The notes beneath the pieces are model-generated. The model was not told the origin of the DNA. It made no database searches and worked only from the letters and a program-made list of their open reading frames with translations. Positions 1-8,943 of a stretch of DNA of 64,000 bases are shown piece by piece. The stretch is from the NCBI GenBank assembly GCA_002007405.1, contig JYIN01000012.1, forward strand, positions 1 through 64,000, given 5' to 3'. Origin of the DNA: Gammaproteobacteria bacterium Gsub (GTDB lineage Bacteria; Pseudomonadota; Gammaproteobacteria; PS1; Pseudothioglobaceae). A program made the translations under genes and the position numbers. Numbering within the stretch: the stretch's first letter is position 1; each line of letters opens with the position of its first letter.

Positions 1-155
1 TCAGGACTTTTTTGATGTTTGCTATATAGCTATGATATAAATAGTGAATTGAAGTGGTCACCCCTTGTAATATTGTTGTTACAATGGATCTGAGGGAATA
101 CTTATGTACATGTATGGTATACAACTGATAGATGCTACAGATTACGCTAATCCAA
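1..155. other. AT-rich region flanking the CRISPR array on its low-coordinate side
   Basis: No coding region is supported here. The stretch holds a TATGATATAA element near 32-41, an inverted pair TTGTAA (65-70) / TTACAA (79-84), and on the plus strand TGTTACAAT at 77-85. That last element is the same extended -10 sequence that ends each CRISPR repeat on the opposite strand. I see no anti-repeat that would mark a tracrRNA. The cas genes, if present, must lie to the left of the window. It could be a leader, a trailer or an intergenic promoter region; the sequence does not decide. Confidence 0.4.
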
Positions 156-849
156 ATTGTAACAGACTATTGCCTAAACGCAAATCACAACAATGGTAGC
201 AATGCTATTAGTTTTACAGATATTGTAACAGACTATTGCCTAATCGCAAATCACAACAAACTCACAAGGGTTAGTGATTATCGTCTTATTGTAACAGACT
301 ATTGCCTAAACGCAAATCACAACTTAACTCCTTAAAGGTGCGAATATGTATAGATTGTAACAGACTATTGCCTAAACGCAAATCACAACGCCTCAATTAA
401 GCACACGGCAGGCCTACTCATTGTAACAGACTATTGCCTAAACGCAAATCACAACACAAAATTAGGCAAAGTATGAAAGAAAAAATTGTAACAGACTATT
501 GCCTAAACGCAAATCACAACCACCTTACGAATTGCTTGTTGCCAAACAAATTGTAACAGACTATTGCCTAAACGCAAATCACAACTGTACAGTGCTTTTT
601 CTGTTTCACGAATGAATTGTAACAGACTATTGCCTAAACGCAAATCACAACCGAATGATTTTCATTTTGTTGTCTCCTTTAATTGTAACAGACTATTGCC
701 TAAACGCAAATCACAACCGAATGATTTTCATTTTGTTGTCTCCTTTAATTGTAACAGACTATTGCCTAAACGCAAATCACAACTAATATACTTAGCTGAA
801 TAGCTCGCTGTTAATTGTAACAGACTATTGCCTAAACGCAAATCACAAC
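156..849 (-). CRISPR. CRISPR array, 11 repeats, probably type II-C
   Basis: Eleven 36-bp direct repeats start at 156, 222, 288, 354, 420, 485, 550, 616, 682, 748 and 814. The plus-strand repeat begins ATTGTAACAGACTATTGCC and ends AAACGCAAATCACAAC. Spacers are 30 bp except two of 29 bp (456-484, 521-549). Repeat 2 differs by one base (TAATCGC for TAAACGC); the others are identical. Spacers 8 (652-681) and 9 (718-747) are the same sequence. Read on the minus strand the repeat starts GTTGTG and ends CTGTTACAAT, the layout of Neisseria type II-C repeats, whose 3' end carries an extended -10 (TGnTACAAT) that starts each crRNA. Type and strand are inferred from that match; no cas gene is in the window. 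Confidence 0.95.
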
Positions 850-858
850 TTTATAGAC

Positions 859-1782
859 TTAATAAGTGTTTTGAATAAAATCTATGGCTTTTTCGGGGTC
901 GGAGGTTTTTAGTAGGAGGGCGTTGGTTTGGTCTTTTAGCCAAGTACTTTGGCGTTTGCATAGTTGCCTTGTGGCAATAATGGATTTTTCGATCATTTGT
1001 TGTTTGTTGATTTCACCGTCTAAATATTGCCACGCTTGGCGGTAGCCTACGCAGCGGATTGCGGGTAAGTTTTTGTGGAGGTTAGGGGTTTGTTTTAAGC
1101 GTTTGACTTCTGCCAAAAAGCCTTTATCTAACATAGTTAAAAAGCGTTTTTCAATGCGTTGGTGCAGCTTGGTGCGGCTGGGGGTGAGGATGATTTTTTT
1201 GATTGTATAATTGGTTTTTAGTTTTTTTCTGCCTTGCAAATCGCTTAGGATTTTTCCACTTAAATCAAATACTTCAAGGGCGCGTATAATTCTTTGAGAG
1301 TCGTTTGGGTGGATTCGTTCGGCGGCTGTTTTGTCAATTTTTGCTAAATCTTGGTGCAGCGCTGGGGCGCCTTTGGTTTCTAATAATTGGTTGAATTTTT
1401 GTTTTGATCTGGGGGTTGATTCTGGTAGATTGGATAGGCCGTATTCAAGTGCATTAAAATAAAACGAGGTACCGCCGACTAAAATCGGAATTTGTTCATT
1501 TTCAAAGGCTTTTTGTATTTGTGCGGTGGCATCTTTGCAAAAATTAAAAGCTGAATAAATCTCACTGGGTTTGCAAATATCAATGAGATGGTGGGGATAG
1601 CGCGCCAAAATGTTGGCATCTGGCTTAGCAGTGCCAATATCCATACCTTTGTAAATCAATGCTGAATCAACACTGATAAGCCGAGTATTAATTATTTGCG
1701 ATAGTTTAATCGCCAAATCAGTCTTACCTGCGGTGGTAGGACCGAGCAAAAATACGACTGTTTTTGGGGTTTTTATTGGCAT
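859..1782 (-). CDS. miaA: tRNA dimethylallyltransferase
   Basis: MiaA transfers a dimethylallyl group to A37 of tRNAs that read codons starting with U. The protein has the P-loop GPTTAGKT near residue 14, then DSALIYKGMDIGTAKP and the HHLID segment typical of the family. From the chosen ATG it is 307 residues, a normal length. An in-frame ATG at 1815 has AGGTG upstream, but a minus-strand TATAAT (1814-1819) would start transcription below it, so 1782 is preferred. The stop lies 9 bp from the last CRISPR repeat. The usual gammaproteobacterial neighbours mutL and hfq are not here. The gene is divergent from the flavin reductase at 1843. Confidence 0.93.
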   Translation of the reverse strand: MPIKTPKTVVFLLGPTTAGKTDLAIKLSQIINTRLISVDSALIYKGMDIGTAKPDANILARYPHHLIDICKPSEIYSAFNFCKDATAQIQKAFENEQIPILVGGTSFYFNALEYGLSNLPESTPRSKQKFNQLLETKGAPALHQDLAKIDKTAAERIHPNDSQRIIRALEVFDLSGKILSDLQGRKKLKTNYTIKKIILTPSRTKLHQRIEKRFLTMLDKGFLAEVKRLKQTPNLHKNLPAIRCVGYRQAWQYLDGEINKQQMIEKSIIATRQLCKRQSTWLKDQTNALLLKTSDPEKAIDFIQNTY

Positions 1783-1842
1783 ACAGAAAATAGGCGCATT
1801 GTCTAAAAGTCTCATTATAATATCAGCACCTAAGTTTATTAG

Positions 1843-2865
1843 ATGAAACCCATGTTTAAAATTGAAAATCAAGCCAGTGGAAAAACTTTTCTTACTGATG
1901 GTGATGACTCTATTTTGAGTGATGCACTACTACATGGGCTGAATTTTCCCTATGGTTGTCAAAAAGGCTTTTGTGGTAAATGCAAAGCCACTATTATTGA
2001 AGGTGAAATCGGTTATGAGAATGGAGTGCCAAATGGCATTACCTCGGAAGAAATAGATGATGGCATGGCACTTCTGTGCCAATGTAGGGCTAAATCTGAT
2101 GTTTTATTAGCGGTGGCTGAGTTGGATAGTGCATTTGATATTGAGGTGAGAAATCTACCTTGCAAAGTGCAAACCATCAACCATCTCAATCATGATGTAG
2201 TGCAAGTATTTTTAAAAATCCCCGGCGCTCAATCACTACAATATTTAGCAGGGCAATACATTGATTTAATTCACCCTGATTTTGACCCGCGTTCTTTTTC
2301 AATAGCCAACGCACCAATCAATTCCGATGTGATAGAGTTGCATGTGCGCTTGGTTGAAGATGGTAAATTTACCCACTTTGTGTTTGTTAAATTAAAAGAG
2401 AAATCACTGCTTAAAATAGAAGGACCGAAAGGGAATTTTTTCTTTCGTGAAGAGAGTAAAAGACCCGTGATTTTAGTTGCTGGCGGCACTGGTTTTGCTC
2501 CGATTAAGTCCATTATTGAGCATGCGATTACAACCCAATTAGAGCGCCAAATTTATCTGTATTGGGGGGTGAGAGACGAGGTTGATTTATATATGGATTT
2601 GCCTTTTAAATGGGCCGATGACCATAATAATATTCATTTTGTACCGGTTTTGTCTGAGCCAAATGCCGCATGGCAAGGTAGGGTTGGTTTTGTGCATGAG
2701 AGCGTATTAGCTGATTTTGATGATTTAACGGGTTATGAGGTGTATGCTTGTGGACCGCCAGTAATGGTAAAGTCTGTTGCCAAAAGTTTTGTAGAACAAG
2801 GCATGATTAGAGACAATTTTTTCTCAGATGCATTTGTATTTGCTTATACTACTAGTCATGAATAA
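1843..2865 (+). CDS. 2Fe-2S ferredoxin-type NAD(P)H flavin reductase
   Basis: This is a two-module electron-transfer protein of 340 residues. The N-terminal plant-type 2Fe-2S domain has Cys39, Cys44, Cys47 (motif CxxxxCGKC) and Cys79. The C-terminal ferredoxin reductase module has the FAD motif RSFSIAN near 150, the NAD(P) motif AGGTGFAP near 207 and CGPP near 305. The layout matches the family annotated as CDP-6-deoxy-delta-3,4-glucoseen reductase or phenol hydroxylase reductase; the true electron acceptor cannot be told from sequence. No sugar-biosynthesis genes are nearby, so a deoxysugar role is unlikely. It overlaps the BolA start by 8 bp, suggesting one transcript. A TATAAT at 1816-1821 is a good -10 for it. 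Confidence 0.85.
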   Translation: MKPMFKIENQASGKTFLTDGDDSILSDALLHGLNFPYGCQKGFCGKCKATIIEGEIGYENGVPNGITSEEIDDGMALLCQCRAKSDVLLAVAELDSAFDIEVRNLPCKVQTINHLNHDVVQVFLKIPGAQSLQYLAGQYIDLIHPDFDPRSFSIANAPINSDVIELHVRLVEDGKFTHFVFVKLKEKSLLKIEGPKGNFFFREESKRPVILVAGGTGFAPIKSIIEHAITTQLERQIYLYWGVRDEVDLYMDLPFKWADDHNNIHFVPVLSEPNAAWQGRVGFVHESVLADFDDLTGYEVYACGPPVMVKSVAKSFVEQGMIRDNFFSDAFVFAYTTSHE

Positions 2866-3157
2866 TATTAAAAAACACCTAACCGAACAACTCAAAAAAG
2901 CGCTTAATCCAACGCATCTTGAGGTAGTTAATGAATCCCACAATCACTCTGGTCCTGCCACCCAATCGCATTTTAAATTAGTGGTGGTGAGTGATTATTT
3001 TATCGGTTTAAAACTTATTGACAGGCACCGTTTTATCAACCAATTATTTAAGACTGAGCTAAAGCACATTCACGCTTTAGCAATGCACACTTATACCCCA
3101 GCTGAATGGCAAAATAAAAATTACGCACCCACCTCCCCCAAATGCGCCAGTTCTTAG
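2858..3157 (+). CDS. BolA family protein
   Basis: The 99-residue protein carries the BolA fold signature: an N-terminal helix (IKKHLTEQLKKAL), the HNHSGPATQSHFKLVVVS segment with conserved histidines, and RHRFINQLF followed by HIHALAMHTYTPAEW. BolA proteins partner with monothiol glutaredoxins in iron-sulfur cluster handling. The ATG at 2858 was chosen over an upstream alternative because it gives the normal BolA N-terminus; it sits inside the stop region of the flavin reductase. The 3' end overlaps mltD by 16 bp. Placement beside an iron-sulfur reductase fits a redox or cluster role, but that is inference. BolA versus IbaG type is not resolved. Confidence 0.85.
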   Translation: MNNIKKHLTEQLKKALNPTHLEVVNESHNHSGPATQSHFKLVVVSDYFIGLKLIDRHRFINQLFKTELKHIHALAMHTYTPAEWQNKNYAPTSPKCASS

Positions 3158-4683
3158 TCTTTTTACTTTTTTGTTGGGCATTATTATTGAGTGCTTGCGG
3201 CAATAATGTAACCATTCCCGTTATTGATTTGCAAATACCAACTGATAACAACCCACCACAATTTAGCGAGCAAAATTTATGGCACTACATTTCTAATCGC
3301 CACAGTTTAAAGGCTAGAAGTAAAAAAGATTTATTTTGGCATCTTGATTGGTTTAAGAAAAATCCCGATTATCTGACCCGGGTAACTAAGCGCGCTAAGC
3401 CGTATTTATATTTGATTACCCAAGAAGTTGAAAAAGCACAGCTACCCATTGAGATTGCCTTATTGCCAATTGTAGAATCGGCTTATTATCCGTTTTCTTT
3501 TTCGCATGGCACCGCATCAGGCTTGTGGCAATTTATTCCTGCGACTGGAAAACTCTATGGTTTGAAACAAAATTATTGGGTTGATGAAAGGCGGAGTGTG
3601 ATTCACTCAACGCGTGCTGCGATTGCGTATTTAAAAAATCTGCACATTTTATTTAAAGGCGATTGGCTGTTGGCAATCGCTGCTTATAATTCTGGACCGG
3701 GGCGGGTGCAAAAGGCGGTACAAAAAAATAAAAATCAAGGCAAAAAGGCTGATTTTTGGCATATTTCTCTACCTGCAGAAACGCGTGGTTATGTGCCTAG
3801 ATTATTGGCAGTGGCTGAGTTAATTAAAAATCCACAACGATACAATCAAACCATTACCCCAGTTGAAAATAAACCCCAATTACAATCAGTCTATCTGTAT
3901 TCGCAGCTTGATTTGGCTTTGATTGCCAAGTGGAGTGGGCTGAGTTTGGAACAAATCTACTCCCTTAACCCAGACCTTAACCGTTGGGCAACCCCAGATA
4001 CTTCGCGTTATGAATTGTTGTTGCCGATTGAGGTGGTGGCTAAGTTTAAAAAAGCGCACATGCAATATCCAAAGGAGAAACAACTCAACTATAAGCGTTA
4101 TAAAGTCAGGGCAGGGGATAGTTTGCACAAATTGGCAAAAAAATTTAATTCCTCAGTGGCTTATATTAAAAATATTAACAGTTTAGATAATTCAAAAATT
4201 ATAACTGGAGAGCAAATTATCATCCCTATTCCAAAACAAGCACAGAATTACTACACCCTGTCGCAACAACAACAAGAGGTGCGCAGGCTTGGCGGGCAAA
4301 AAAACAAGACAAAAATTATTCATCAAGTGGTTGCTGGTGATAGTTTGTGGAAAATTGCCAAAAAATATGCGGTAAAAATAGATGATATTATTCGCTTCAA
4401 TCATTTAACTGGCGCTACCAAGGCTCTACAGGTGGGAAAAGAATTAGTGATTTGGCAAGTGCCAAAAACCAAAGCTGAGGCGCTCAAAGGGCTGGCAAAG
4501 ACAGGGGTAAATATCAATCGAGTGGTGTTTTATAAAATTAAACGCGGTGATAATTTATCAGTTATTGCGGATAAATTTAGTGTGAGTGTTGCTGATATTG
4601 TTAATAGTAACAAGTTAGACAAACAAAAGCCGCTTAAGATTGGCAAAAAACTCAAAATTATTACACCAATTGTGCGACGATGA
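3142..4683 (+). CDS. mltD: Membrane-bound lytic murein transglycosylase D, three LysM repeats
   Basis: MltD cleaves the glycan strand of peptidoglycan to form 1,6-anhydromuropeptides. The 513-residue protein starts with a lipoprotein signal (MRQFLVFLLFCWALLLSAC) whose lipobox LSAC puts the lipidated Cys at residue 19. The SLT domain follows, with catalytic Glu112 in IVESAYYP and the ASGLWQFIPATG and AYNSGPGRV motifs. Three LysM repeats lie near 319-362, 393-437 and 463-506, each starting with a V/IxxGDxL motif. It overlaps the BolA gene at its start and the next membrane protein by 4 bp (ATGA), so translation is probably coupled along the cluster. Confidence 0.93.
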   Translation: MRQFLVFLLFCWALLLSACGNNVTIPVIDLQIPTDNNPPQFSEQNLWHYISNRHSLKARSKKDLFWHLDWFKKNPDYLTRVTKRAKPYLYLITQEVEKAQLPIEIALLPIVESAYYPFSFSHGTASGLWQFIPATGKLYGLKQNYWVDERRSVIHSTRAAIAYLKNLHILFKGDWLLAIAAYNSGPGRVQKAVQKNKNQGKKADFWHISLPAETRGYVPRLLAVAELIKNPQRYNQTITPVENKPQLQSVYLYSQLDLALIAKWSGLSLEQIYSLNPDLNRWATPDTSRYELLLPIEVVAKFKKAHMQYPKEKQLNYKRYKVRAGDSLHKLAKKFNSSVAYIKNINSLDNSKIITGEQIIIPIPKQAQNYYTLSQQQQEVRRLGGQKNKTKIIHQVVAGDSLWKIAKKYAVKIDDIIRFNHLTGATKALQVGKELVIWQVPKTKAEALKGLAKTGVNINRVVFYKIKRGDNLSVIADKFSVSVADIVNSNKLDKQKPLKIGKKLKIITPIVRR

Positions 4684-5372
4684 TGGGACAGTTACCGATT
4701 AACAAAATTCTTCTGGCAGGGTTTGCTTTTACATTGACGCATTGGAGGAAAATAGTGGAAATATCGTTATTGCCTGCATTGCTTTGTGCGCCGTTTTTAC
4801 TGATTGCACCCACATTATTTGCCACTACGGAAAGGATTTTAGGCAGTGGTTCGTTGAACAATATTGAATTGCCTGATAACACGATAATTTATCTGTTGTT
4901 ATTTTTTTATGGGTATTTAACACTGTCAATTAATATGTATCGTTTAGTGCTTTTGGGCGCTGCTTCAGTGCGTGGATTGAGACCGATTTTAAGTTTGAGA
5001 AAAATTGCCCGATTCACCGGTTTAAATTTGTTTATTGGTTTGGTGACTACAATTCCAGCCATTATTACTAAGCAGCCATTGTTGCAGTTAATCATGACCT
5101 TTTTAATTATTCCAATCACCTTAAATTTTGTCAGTATTGCCATTGACCAGCCAATAAAATACAGGTGGTATCTAGGATTTATTACTCAAATTAACTTGTT
5201 TTTCTTACAGGTTGTTTTGCCGATGTTGGTTACCGTATTATTTGTTATGCTATCTTCGGTATTGGGTTTAGGCGCTGGGCTGGGCTGGGCAGTTAAGGTT
5301 TTGATGTTTTATTGGACTCTAATCACCCTAGCGCTGTGTTATCAGTTAATTCAACCAGCAACGCCTCAATAA
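4680..5372 (+). CDS. Uncharacterised multi-pass membrane protein
   Basis: I do not recognise this family with confidence. The 230-residue protein is strongly hydrophobic, with about five or six membrane segments (near 25-48, 68-90, 112-130, 133-152, 170-195 and 200-222) and a short polar N-terminus. No catalytic motif is visible. Its start ATG overlaps the mltD stop in an ATGA junction, so it belongs to the same operon and may serve the cell envelope. The end overlaps the decayed oxidoreductase region on the other strand. It loosely resembles the YciC-like group of inner membrane proteins, but that is only an impression. Confidence 0.7.
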   Translation: MMGQLPINKILLAGFAFTLTHWRKIVEISLLPALLCAPFLLIAPTLFATTERILGSGSLNNIELPDNTIIYLLLFFYGYLTLSINMYRLVLLGAASVRGLRPILSLRKIARFTGLNLFIGLVTTIPAIITKQPLLQLIMTFLIIPITLNFVSIAIDQPIKYRWYLGFITQINLFFLQVVLPMLVTVLFVMLSSVLGLGAGLGWAVKVLMFYWTLITLALCYQLIQPATPQ

Positions 5373-5394
5373 TCAAGGAGAGCCCGTCTCCTAT

Positions 5395-5526
5395 TACATC
5401 CACTGGGTTAATGCTGATTGCTTTTGTTTTAATCAATACTTCGTCTGGTTTAATTTTAGGCTTTTCAATTTTGCTAAGAAGCAAATTCTCAGCACCTCCT
5501 ACTTTATCAATAAATATGCTTTTATA
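5395..5526 (-). pseudogene. Remnant of a quinone oxidoreductase (zinc-type alcohol dehydrogenase family)
   Basis: About 43 codons on the minus strand read KSIFIDKVGGAENLLL... through ...KAISINPVDV. This is the standard N-terminus of MDR-family NADPH:quinone oxidoreductases, normally over 320 residues. The expected start codon before the Lys is replaced (TAT in its place), and after INPVDV the similarity ends abruptly and the frame runs into the neighbouring membrane protein gene. A good Shine-Dalgarno-like AAGGA still sits just upstream. It lies downstream of an SDR gene on the same strand, so the two were probably once an operon. It is a deletion relic, not a functional gene. Confidence 0.7.
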
Positions 5527-5624
5527 GTGATTCCTTGTGGAGCGCTTTGTTAGGTGTATAGCAAGCAATATCAACAATTTGCATTCACATTAACTCCTCT
5601 CTATAAACCCTTTTTTGCATAGAT

Positions 5625-6221
5625 TTACGGCAACCCACCCCAAACTCTAAAAACCTCACCATTGATGTTTTCTTCAACGGCTTTGACATAAATTTGTGCC
5701 GTTGTTTTTGCACTGACCCTGCCTTTGCCTTCTTGCTCAGGCTCAACAATAGGGGCGGGACTAACAACATTTAAGCGAATTTCGCGTGGTAATAGAGGTG
5801 CGGTGTTTTTAACAAAAGTATCAACGGCAGCATTCAATGGACCAGTGGCAATACTTTCAGGATTAGGATAATGACTTAAAAAACCACTGGTAAAAACAAA
5901 CACACCTTTGTCTTTAATGAATTTTTTACCTAAGCGTAGCAACCTAACTTGCCCAAGAAATTTTCTTTCAAAACCGTATCTATAATCCTCTTCTGTTAAT
6001 TTTTGAAAATTTTTAAAGATACTATCACCACCTGCAACAGCAATAAGGGCATTAAATTCACCAATTTGCTCAAACATTTTAGTAACGGATTGAGTGTTTG
6101 TGTAATCACATTGAAAATCACCACTGCGTACACCAACACGAATAATTTTATGATTTGTGGCTAACGCTTTATCAACTTCTTGACCAATACGACCTGATGC
6201 ACCAACGATTATTATTTTCAT
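5625..6221 (-). CDS. Short-chain dehydrogenase/reductase family protein
   Basis: The 198-residue protein has a Rossmann N-terminus with the glycine-rich motif GASGRIGQEV near residue 7, and an AVAGG segment in place of the NNAG motif. The usual Tyr-x-x-x-Lys catalytic pair is not clear: the expected region reads GPLNAAVDTFVKNTAP. Some short atypical SDRs have this form. The substrate is unknown. The ATG is preceded by AAGAGA. Downstream on the same strand is the quinone oxidoreductase remnant. The gene itself has no frameshift, but its operon partner is gone. Confidence 0.75.
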   Translation of the reverse strand: MKIIIVGASGRIGQEVDKALATNHKIIRVGVRSGDFQCDYTNTQSVTKMFEQIGEFNALIAVAGGDSIFKNFQKLTEEDYRYGFERKFLGQVRLLRLGKKFIKDKGVFVFTSGFLSHYPNPESIATGPLNAAVDTFVKNTAPLLPREIRLNVVSPAPIVEPEQEGKGRVSAKTTAQIYVKAVEENINGEVFRVWGGLP

Positions 6222-6259
6222 ATTTTTCTCTTATATTTTTGAACTTATAATTGATACAA

Positions 6260-7750
6260 TCAGCGGGTTAGTTGAATATTTTGAAAAATGCTGTGAATGT
6301 TATGGCCTTGGCTATCAACTGCAACCGTAACAGGCATATCTTTTACTTCTAACTCGTAAATAGCTTCCATGCCCATCTCTGCAAAGGCTAATTTTTTAGC
6401 TTTTTTAATGGATTTAGAAATCAAATAAGCCGCGCCTCCAACTGCAATCAAATATGTGGCTTGGTGTTTTTTGATGCTTTTTATGGTTGCCTCGCCGCGT
6501 TCTGCCTTGCCAATCATGCCCAGAATCTTAGTATTGTCTAATATTATATCGCTAAATTTATCCATGCGTGTGGCAGTGGTTGGTCCAGCAGGTCCAATTA
6601 CCTCATCACCCACCGCATCAACGGGACCAACATAATAGATAAATTTATTATCAAAATTAACCCCTTTGGGCAATCCCTTGCCACCGTCTAACATTTGTTT
6701 TATGCGTTTATGTGCGGCGTCTCTTCCAGTAATAATAGTGCCTGTGAGCAGTAAAGTATCGCCAATGTTCCAAGTGCTCATTTGCTGCCGCGAGAGAGTA
6801 TTTAGATTAACGCGTCTATATTGTGAATAATCCATTTCTAAATTAGGATAAATATTTATATCCACTGTTGGTAAGTGTGCAACACCCGAACCATCAAGTG
6901 AAAAATGTAGATGTCGAGTGGCTGCACAATTTGGAATCATAGCCACAGGTTGAGAGGCCGCATGGGTTGGGTAGTTTTTAATTTTTACATCTAACACTGT
7001 GGTTAAACCGCCTAAACCTTGTGCGCCAATACCTAGATTATTAATCTTTTGTAACAATTCTAAGCGTAATTTTTCAATGTTGCTAGGGTTTTTTTTGTTA
7101 TTAATATCGGTAATATCAATCGGTTCCATCAGGGATTCTTTTGCCATCAGCATAGCTTTTTCAGCCGTGCCACCAACCCCAATGCCGATAATACCAGGCG
7201 GACACCAACCTGCACCCATAGTGGGAAGGGTGTTTAATACCCAATCGCTAAGGTTGTCATCGGGCGTCAATACACTAAATTTAGCCTTATTTTCAGATCC
7301 AGAGCCCTTGGCAGCAACGATAAAATTAAGCCGATTGCCTTTGACAACTTTCATGTGAATTACTGCAGGGGTATTGTCTTTGGTATTGGTTTTAGAAAAT
7401 AATGGGTCTTTAACAATTGAGGCACGCAGCGGATTATCTGGATTTGTATAAGCGCGCCTAACTCCTTCGTTAATCATTTCCTCAAGTGATAAATCTGCCT
7501 CCCATTCAACACCCATACCCACCTCAACAAATACATTAACAATGCCCGTATCTTGGCACAATGGGCGCTGTCCTAAAGCTGCCATTTTTGAATTGATTAA
7601 AATCTGGGCAATGGCATTTTTAGCCGCCTGGTGGGTTTCTTTTTCATACGCATTGTTCATTGCTTGAATAAAATCAGGTGCATGATAATACGAAATATAT
7701 TGGAGTGCATCACAGATGCTTTCAATGACATGTCTTTGCTGGATTTTCAT
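6260..7750 (-). CDS. fumA: Class I fumarate hydratase (iron-sulfur)
   Basis: Fumarase converts fumarate and malate in the TCA cycle. At 496 residues this is the single-chain class I form, combining the alpha and beta parts. Hallmarks include the N-terminal CQDTGIVNVFVEVG, the central GSENKAKFSVL and GIIGIGVGGTAEKAM segments, and the C-terminal GPVDAVGDEVIGPAGPTTATRMD. Cysteines in CQDTG (near 105), AGWCPPGI and PNCAATRH are placed as expected for the 4Fe-4S ligands. The ATG is preceded by AGAGGA, a good ribosome site. It reads away from mreB across a 120-bp AT-rich gap that probably holds both promoters. Confidence 0.94.
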   Translation of the reverse strand: MKIQQRHVIESICDALQYISYYHAPDFIQAMNNAYEKETHQAAKNAIAQILINSKMAALGQRPLCQDTGIVNVFVEVGMGVEWEADLSLEEMINEGVRRAYTNPDNPLRASIVKDPLFSKTNTKDNTPAVIHMKVVKGNRLNFIVAAKGSGSENKAKFSVLTPDDNLSDWVLNTLPTMGAGWCPPGIIGIGVGGTAEKAMLMAKESLMEPIDITDINNKKNPSNIEKLRLELLQKINNLGIGAQGLGGLTTVLDVKIKNYPTHAASQPVAMIPNCAATRHLHFSLDGSGVAHLPTVDINIYPNLEMDYSQYRRVNLNTLSRQQMSTWNIGDTLLLTGTIITGRDAAHKRIKQMLDGGKGLPKGVNFDNKFIYYVGPVDAVGDEVIGPAGPTTATRMDKFSDIILDNTKILGMIGKAERGEATIKSIKKHQATYLIAVGGAAYLISKSIKKAKKLAFAEMGMEAIYELEVKDMPVTVAVDSQGHNIHSIFQNIQLTR

Positions 7751-7870
7751 TTTATTATCCTCTTGTAATTTAAATGGATGTTGCTAAAATATTGCTCTAT
7801 TTTTAATAAACATTTATAGTATGATATGTTTTTCATTTTAATCAATTAAGTTTATTTAATTTATAGTTTC

Positions 7871-8902
7871 ATGTTTAATCTTTTTAGAAGTCAAAGCCTT
7901 TCAATTGATCTAGGTACTGCCAATACACTTATTTACATGAATGGCGAAGTACTGTTAAATGAGCCCTCAGTAGTTGCCATTCGTAATGATCGAAATTCAT
8001 TAGAATCCACTATTATTGCAGTGGGTGCAGATGCTAAAAATATGCTCGGCAGGACACCCGGCTCAATTGAGGCGATTCGTCCGATGAAAGACGGCGTTAT
8101 TGCTGACTTCAAAATCACCGAAAAAATGCTTCAACATTTTATTCGTAAAGTTTTACGCTCTAGTTTTTTCTCACCCAGCCCCAGAGTTTTAATTTGTGTG
8201 CCTTGCGGTGCAACCCAAGTGGAGAGGCGTGCAATTAAAGAAAGTGCAGTCGGTGCTGGTGCGCGTGATGTGTATTTGATTGAAGAGCCAATGGCTGCTG
8301 CCCTCGGTGCTGGTATAGCGATTGAAGAGGCCTCAGGCACAATGGTTATTGATATTGGCGGTGGTACGACCGAGTTGGCAATTATGTCATTAAACGGTAT
8401 TGTCTATTCTGATTCACTACGCATTGGTGGTGATGTATTTGATGATAATATTATTAAATTTATACGCCGTAAACAAGGCATTATTATCGGTGAGGCTACT
8501 GCTGAGAAAATCAAAGAAGAAATAGGCTCGGCTTTTGAAACCAAAGCCATTAAAAAAATGGAATTTAGAGGCCGTGATGTTGCCAAAGGCATCCCCATTA
8601 GTTTTGAAATTACCAACACTGAAGTTAGACAAGCGCTACAAGAGTCCTTAACATCGGTGGTCAGTGCTGTTAAAACTGCTTTAGAACAAACGCCGCCAGA
8701 ACTGTGTGCCGATATTGCCAAAAACGGCTTAGTGCTAACTGGTGGAGGTGCGCTTTTAGAGGGCATGGACAGACTTATCAGTCAAGAAACCAGTCTGCCA
8801 GTGCGTATTGCTGATGAGCCTCTTATCTGTGTTGCTCGTGGTGGTGGTGTTGCACTTGAAATGATCAGCAAACATAACATGGATTTTCTATCCTCAGAAT
8901 GA
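7871..8902 (+). CDS. mreB: Rod-shape actin homologue MreB
   Basis: MreB forms membrane filaments that direct lateral wall synthesis. The 343-residue protein has the phosphate-1 motif [10 protein letters not shown], the [11 protein letters not shown] segment, the phosphate-2 motif [11 protein letters not shown] and the adenosine motif [12 protein letters not shown]. Length and motifs are canonical. It is the first gene of an mreB-mreC-mreD-mrdA cluster on the plus strand. No strong Shine-Dalgarno precedes the ATG; a TATGAT element about 45 bp upstream could be the -10. Nothing looks degraded. Confidence 0.97.
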   Translation: MFNLFRSQSLSIDLGTANTLIYMNGEVLLNEPSVVAIRNDRNSLESTIIAVGADAKNMLGRTPGSIEAIRPMKDGVIADFKITEKMLQHFIRKVLRSSFFSPSPRVLICVPCGATQVERRAIKESAVGAGARDVYLIEEPMAAALGAGIAIEEASGTMVIDIGGGTTELAIMSLNGIVYSDSLRIGGDVFDDNIIKFIRRKQGIIIGEATAEKIKEEIGSAFETKAIKKMEFRGRDVAKGIPISFEITNTEVRQALQESLTSVVSAVKTALEQTPPELCADIAKNGLVLTGGGALLEGMDRLISQETSLPVRIADEPLICVARGGGVALEMISKHNMDFLSSE

Positions 8903-8943
8903 TTAACTAACACGGTAGAGGCATTTTTTAGGATATCTAAGTT

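Noticed and set aside
132-803. Open frames at 132-335 and 564-803 reading repeated peptides
   Set aside because: They are translations of the CRISPR repeats; the repeated residues follow the 66-bp period.
8404-8766. Long antisense frames inside mreB (and similar ones in gspD, nrdA, rpsA, recA)
   Set aside because: They mirror strongly conserved coding genes on the other strand and show no motif or ribosome site.
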